Of a DNA stretch of 64,000 nucleotides, positions 59,216 to 64,000 are shown in pieces. The position numbers were made by a program, and so were the translations under genes. Location of the stretch: assembly GCF_036898095.1 (NCBI RefSeq), contig NC_090730.1, positions 22,885,121 to 22,949,120 of the forward strand, written 5' to 3'. Under the pieces are notes generated by a model. The model saw only the letters and a program-made list of their open reading frames with translations. It did not search any database and had not been told where the DNA came from. This DNA is from Palaemon carinicauda. Taxonomy: Eukaryota > Arthropoda > Malacostraca > Decapoda > Palaemonidae. Each line of letters begins with the position of its first letter. Positions within the stretch are counted from its first letter, which is position 1.

Positions 59216-60530
59216 TCAAGAATACTAATGACCAGACTCAAGGTGGTAACTGAGTTATACAAAAAAAAGTAAAAGATTTAAAGAATACATGTGGCTTACA
59301 ATATATACTTTATTACATATCTAAAGTTTAGTTTCACAAAATATAACTTTGTGCAATAATTGGTGTCAAACAAGTTTTACGTTACACATTTTTTCAATCT
59401 AAAGTACAGTAATTTTGTATCAAGCAGGTTTTACTTTACACATACAGTACAGTAATACTTTACATACTTTATAGTATGTCTTTGCATCCTGATCTACACT
59501 CGCCTGTTAATTCAAAGAAATCTCAATAATACACAAAAGATGGTCTGCTTTCAGCCAAGAGCACTGGTCGAATTATAAAATTGGTTTCAGTCGACAGATT
59601 ACTACATTTCCGAGGTAACAGAAGTTTGTACTAAATCGGGAGAAATATCAATGGTATTATTCAATTTATTATATACATAAGACACGCTTAGTGATAGACT
59701 GAGTGATAAAATCATTGATTATACAAATTATTCAATAATAGCAATTATCAATAATTCCGGATACAAATTGTATTAGACAAGTCTTAAAGGAACAGATCAA
59801 GTGACAAAACATTGATCTATTCATTAACAATTTATAATAGTGCTAGATATAAATACTTCTAGTTTTGAACGAGCTTTGAGCTATGATAGGGAACAGAGGT
59901 ACTAACAAGAAATCACATTGAGAAACTGAGGAGAAACTGTTGTTCATAGATAAGTAGAGTAACTAGACAAGGTTGTCTTCTTTGCTTCTTGTTCAATCAA
60001 ATTGTGTCATTTTTCGTCATCCACCCACTTTTATATCCCCTTTGGTTAGAGTTTTATAAGTCACATGATCCCTACATTGTATACAAATGCTTCTAATTTA
60101 AGGATCTTCATAATAGAATGTTACTTTTCATAATATTATAGAAAGTAGCTAAATTTATTCATATTCATTTGATATAAACTGTTTTAAGATAAATTTTTAT
60201 TAACCATGATAGAATAGGATTTCGGAAGTGAGGCTCATTTCAAATGACATCACTTCCCTTATAATGCCATACCCTTCCTCTTATGTCTTCCAAATTTAAC
60301 AAGCAACGTGATTTTTTCTGCATTCAGATTTTATGACGTCACACTAAAAGGCAACGCATTTTATGTGCATGGTGCGCATTAAATTTTGGTATTGGTACAC
60401 CAAATTATCCAGCATTCACAATTCAGTTACACTACTGAGCATTTACATAATAAGATAATGATAATAATTATAAAAATTAATATTACGATTCATAACATCG
60501 TAATGATTTTAAGCTTTTAAAACATTCTTA
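59216..60530. other. No gene recognised (APC4 intron)
   Basis: AT-rich intronic sequence without a supported ORF or repeat end. Confidence 0.5.
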
Positions 60531-60534
60531 ATAA

Positions 60535-60770
60535 TTCCCCCTTTGAGAGATTATTCCTAATAGAGCGGAAGGTCTAAAGTGAAGAGTCTTTTAGAGGCGG
60601 AGGGGCGGGGCTACTCGCCTGCACCCTCCACTTGTCGTTAACTACTCGTTAACGATTTCAATGGCCTTTCCAGCTTCGCTATATACATTCCCTATTTAAA
60701 GGACTCAGGTTTGTGTCACCAAGGAAAATACTTATGACATTTAAAATTTGTTATATTAAAAGGATTTTAA
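60535..60770. repeat. Possible DIRS terminal-repeat relic
   Basis: It has the layout of the DIRS terminal repeats seen elsewhere: a GC-richer segment with GGGGCGGGGCTACTC and TTAACTACTCGTTAACG, an AGCTTCGCTATA block, then TATTTAAAGGACTCAGGTTTGT, GGAAAATAC and ATTTGTTAT. It lies only 55-290 bp before the next APC4 exon. Tentative. Confidence 0.4.
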
Positions 60771-60824
60771 ATTACTTATAGGTACACTTATGTATGTACT
60801 TTTAATATGAATTTATCCTTACAG

Positions 60825-60953
60825 GTCAAGTAGCCATGCATCGCTTGTCTTGGCAGAGAGTTTGGCTTATCAGCTCAAAAGGAGAGAACATAAAAGTCAC
60901 AGGATTAGCTTGGAGGCCTGACAGTAAGATTCTTGCTGTTGGATATTCATCAG
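60825..60953 (+). CDS. ANAPC4: APC4 (ANAPC4) exon 2 of the visible set
   Basis: Follows the acceptor TTATCCTTACAG and ends at TCATCAG before GTAATG; 129 bp, symmetric phase 1-1. It encodes the continuation of the N-terminal WD40-like propeller: QVAMHRLSWQRVWLIS, then VTGLAWRPDSKILAVGYSSG. The motif LAWRPDxKxLAxxx is the strongest identifier of APC4 and matches my memory of the human protein in order and spacing. The splice joins V-Q-G of the first exon in frame to Q-V-A. The two exons are separated by the 25.6-kb transposon-filled intron. Confidence 0.93.
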
Positions 60954-62218
60954 GTAATGATAATTAGAATGACAAAATCTAAATTTCAGTTAGGCATGTG
61001 TAGAGTAGATTGGCTCTTGTCACCTATCCGTAGTTATTGACAGACTAATTTATTCAGATTTAGTTTTCTCTCAATAGCCTATCAATGTTTGGAGAGAATC
61101 ATGTGAGTTGAGTTTATTAATAACATCAAACAGATTATGTAGGGATGCTTGTAACAGCACCCCCAAAATTATAAAGAGTTTTCCAAATGGGCCTTTCCTA
61201 GTCCGTAGCAGGACCATATACAACATCTAGGAAGGAACCAAGGTTCTTCAGACAGTGGGATGGGGGTAACAAGGGAATAAGAAGGTTATGCTTTGTAGCA
61301 TTCCCACTTTTTCTCTTTTTCCGATAGTGTACTCATCCGTTCTTCAAACATTCTTAAGAACCCTGGCCTTCAGAACAGAAATAGGAAGTAAATACCTCTT
61401 CTCTGCCTTTATTACAAAACCTTGATAGGCTGATATATCCTACCCAAACTAACAGTACCTCCCTTATCCGAAAAAGGGAGGATGACCTTGTACTCCTTTG
61501 GTTTCGGATGTGGTCTAGTGATGACATATGTCTGAAAATACTGCTAAGGTCTGCCTTGGGATTACAAATATCTAAAACCCATCCTCTTAACCTAACTTCA
61601 TTTAGGTACCCGGCAACTTAAAGTAACCAATAAATGGATTAACCATTATTTGAAGTTAACACCTTCAAACAAATATTTTTTTCCTAACAGGTAACAAGAC
61701 AGGGAAAAGATTGTAATCCAAGTCTAAACTGGCATTGATCCCTCTAGTAGAATAAAAGGCCTTAGCATTAAACGGGAACTTGAATTACCAGCCCTACTCT
61801 GAATTTAGGTTAATTTGTATATCTGCCAAAATGAATTATGAACCTTAAGTAGCTAATTTGGCTTTGTTAAATAGTTTATCTTAAAATTTTCACTATAATT
61901 TATTTTTAGAATTTTACTGAACAGTTTTCCAAATAACTACTTACTACATGCCAATACTGATGTGTATGAGATAATGAGACTAGCTCAAGTAAGTGAAGTA
62001 CTAATCACATTTATTTACCCTATTTGAGAAAAAAACAAGATAGACTAGTGGCGAAACTCTAAGTAAACAATGCACGCACCCATTCAAAGATGTAATCAGA
62101 CAGATCTTGTGAATCTTTATACAAAAGGAAACCAATTAACCATCTACAAAACAATAAGAGTTGTAAAGACCACTTATGTCACAGGAGTGATAAAATATTT
62201 AGATTACCGTCTTTGCAC

Positions 62219-62740
62219 ATATTATTACAAGCTAAGCTACAACCCTAATTGGAAAATCAGGATGTTACAAGCCCAATGACTCCAACAAGAAAAGTAGCCC
62301 AGTGAGGGAAGGAAATACAGTAAACTATATATGAGAAGTAATAAATAAAAAAAATCTAAAAAATTTTAAGATCAGTATCAACATTAAAATAGATATGTCA
62401 TATATAGTACTGTATAAACTATGAACTTCTGAAGTTCCACTAATTCAACTGTCAGATTAGAAAGATCATTTAACAATCTGGGTATAACTGGAATAAAACT
62501 TCTTGAATACTGTATAGTGTTGAGCCTTATGATGAAGAAATGACTGTTAAAATTAACTGCATAACTAGTACTTCATACAAGATAGGAAAATCTTGATACA
62601 AAATAATGAAAAATCTTATGCAACATGCATAAAGAACTAACTGAATAATGGTGCCACAGATTAATATTCATATCAAGATAAGAAATTTAATAGACAGCAA
62701 GTTTTTGTTCTTCAACTTGAGACGAGTCATCACTTGAAAA
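62219..62740 (-). pseudogene. LINE ORF2 C-terminus and 3' tail (copy 3 of the tail repeat)
   Basis: The low-coordinate end carries the tail sequence shared with 2266 and 6741 (AAGCTACAACCCTAATTGG). On the minus strand, about 62720-62400, the translation gives INLWHHYSVSSLCMLHKIFH and, further on, QYSRSFIPVIPRLLNDLSN. This is the conserved C-terminus of Jockey/CR1-type ORF2 (SLCMLxKI, then YSRSFxPxxxRLWNxLP). It links the tail repeat to a LINE and fixes its orientation. Minor frame damage. Confidence 0.78.
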
Positions 62741-63209
62741 CCAGATAGGTAATGTATAGATAAAAGTCATGAATGGAGGCATAATAACTGCCTCTTCTCC
62801 TCCATTTTTGGTACCTCCATGTTATGGATGAAACAGTTGAACCGTTACTTATTGGATCTGACTTGATACTGGTGAACCTCAGTCTTGACCTTCATTCTTT
62901 AAATCTTAGAGATGGGGATGGTGGAATATATACCAACCCTTTGGTCCTTATATGCCAGGTATATTATTCCGAACTGTGATCCCCTTGGGAAAGGGATCCC
63001 TCCTTTGATGGCGTACCAATCTTATTGGACAGGCCAAGCATTATTAGTCTATTCATCACGATGATAGACAGATAGGAGGTTGCTGGAGTCATCTCCCTCA
63101 TTCACGTACTGGACAAAGTAGATTGACATTTCCAAAGAAGTAAAAGAACTAACCAGTTTGGTTTTAAGGGGTCTGCTGAACCCCCAAGCAGTGAATCTTC
63201 CTACATAAA

Positions 63210-63710
63210 AGACGATGGTTTGTATCCTCATAGGAACAAATCATAAATGTTTAAAGTAATTTTTATTTTTCCTAGCTATACAAACCTGAGTCCTTTATAT
63301 TATACTTCCCTTCACAACCACCCCTCTCAGTCCTGAGCCAAAAGGCCATAAGTGAAGAGACTTTGACAGGTAAAAGGGGCAGGGCTCCTTACCCTTACTC
63401 CCACATGTTAAATATCTCATTAACAATTTTAACGCCATTCAAGCTTGCGCTGAAAACCTATCCTTACATAAAGAACTGAGTTCTTTGAATTAAATTACCC
63501 ACCTTAATCACTCCTTGCAGTCCTAGATCTATGAACAAAAGTGAGTTTTCTGAAAGGAGGGTGGGTAGGGCTTCCCTCACCTGCCATTAACTAACTACCT
63601 TGTATCAGTTCAAGGGCCGTCCCAGTGCTGTTGAAGAAATCCTTATTTTAAAGGACCCTTGTTTGTCTAGATAAGATAAATGTAAATTACTTTTAAGATT
63701 TGTTATTGAT
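63210..63710. repeat. DIRS ICR/right-terminal-repeat relic
   Basis: 63215-63295 (GGTTTGTATCC, GGAACAAATCATAAATG, TTTTTCCTAGCTATACAAACC) aligns with the ICR and following sequence of copy A (GGTTTGTATTCC, GGAACAAATGACAAATT, TTTGCCTAACTATACAAACC). Near 63655-63705 the sequence again resembles the right outer end (AATGTAAATTACTTTTAAGATTTGTTATTGATG). No DIRS coding region precedes it, so this is a solo terminal relic in APC4 intron 2. Confidence 0.55.
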
Positions 63711-63885
63711 GTTACAAAGATGAATTAAAATTTGTTATTTGTTATTAATGTTACAAAGATTAAATATTTCTTTTTGTTTTACTGTACAGTACTTGAATAA
63801 TTTAAAGAATACTGTCTACAGTATTTGAAGGTAAACCCAAAACACTTAATGTGATTATCAGAGATTTTCATTGCTATAAATTTAG

Positions 63886-64000
63886 GTGAGGTGGTGCTAG
63901 TTGACATTGAAGACAGCAATCCTGTTCACAATTTGAATGTTAATGCGGAAGTGACATCTCTTACGTGGGCACAGCACATATCAAAGGATGAAGCTAAAGA
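63886..64000 (+). CDS. ANAPC4: APC4 (ANAPC4) exon 3 of the visible set, cut by the window end
   Basis: Follows the acceptor TTTAG at 63881-63885 and joins in phase 1 to the previous exon (S-G then G-E-V-V-L-V-D-I-E-D). It codes further propeller sequence, NPVHNLNVNAEVTSLTWAQH, whose last part corresponds to the second-blade V-x-x-x-x-W segment of APC4. The exon is open to the end of the window, so its donor and the remaining gene (about 700 residues in known APC4 proteins) lie outside. Confidence 0.9.

Larger units (their letters stand above)
35199..60824 (+). other. APC4 intron of about 25.6 kb, filled with transposons
   Basis: Donor GTAAGG at 35199 and acceptor TTATCCTTACAG ending at 60824. 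It contains a DIRS remnant, full-length DIRS copies C and G, a LINE fragment, a dead Tigger, a P-like remnant and an intact Tigger nested in a MITE. The large DIRS elements lie in the same orientation as the gene, while the Tigger and P-like coding regions are antisense. Confidence 0.85.
60954..63885 (+). other. APC4 intron 2 (about 2.9 kb)
   Basis: Donor GTAATG and acceptor CTATAAATTTAG. Contains a LINE tail (62219-62740) and DIRS terminal relics (63210-63710). The first 1.2 kb shows nothing recognisable. Confidence 0.85.

Overview
This is eukaryotic nuclear DNA, most likely from a decapod crustacean (perhaps a caridean shrimp; the taxon is an inference). It contains one recognisable host gene, in pieces. 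Three GT-AG-bounded, phase-compatible exons on the + strand (35049-35198, 60825-60953, 63886 to the window edge) encode the N-terminal WD40-like part of APC4 (ANAPC4), a subunit of the anaphase-promoting complex. The intron between the first two exons is about 25.6 kb and is mostly transposable elements.

Nearly everything else is mobile DNA, dominated by tyrosine-recombinase retrotransposons of the DIRS order. Region by region: 541-1340 is a Jockey/CR1-like LINE fragment; 2266-2960 holds LINE tails; 3506-5419 is the 5' part of a DIRS-like element; 6741-7405 is another LINE-tail repeat; 8469-9489 is a hAT-like non-autonomous element with an 8-bp target duplication; 11010-11335 is a fold-back; 11970-12194 is a MITE built round a TA microsatellite; 12203-19574 is DIRS copy A; 20303-26705 is DIRS copy F, which lacks the reverse-transcriptase core; 26729-28561 is a non-autonomous pogo/Tigger element; 28579-34222 is a decayed DIRS copy B. 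Inside APC4 intron 1 lie a recombinase-only DIRS remnant (36450-37395), DIRS copy C (37726-45040), a LINE fragment, a dead Tigger transposase (about 45715-47870), a P-element/THAP9-like remnant (about 48560-49505), DIRS copy G (49778-56230, sister of F) and an apparently intact Tigger transposon (56631-59135) nested in a piggyBac-like MITE (56409-59215). Intron 2 carries a LINE tail and DIRS terminal relics.

The DIRS copies A, B and C share one plan: a left terminal repeat, ORF1 (Cys-rich N-terminus, then in A and C a hexapeptide-repeat zone), RT with YLDD, RNase H, tyrosine recombinase, an internal complementary region (ICR), and an inverted right terminal repeat. The ICR can be read directly as the two reverse-complemented outer ends joined over three bases, the expected signature of a DIRS circle junction. 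F and G have intact termini but share the same deletion of the RT core and the same breaks in the recombinase. They sit in unrelated flanks, so they look like a non-autonomous DIRS family spread by enzymes supplied in trans. All DIRS reading frames here are broken. The only long intact TE gene is the Tigger transposase.
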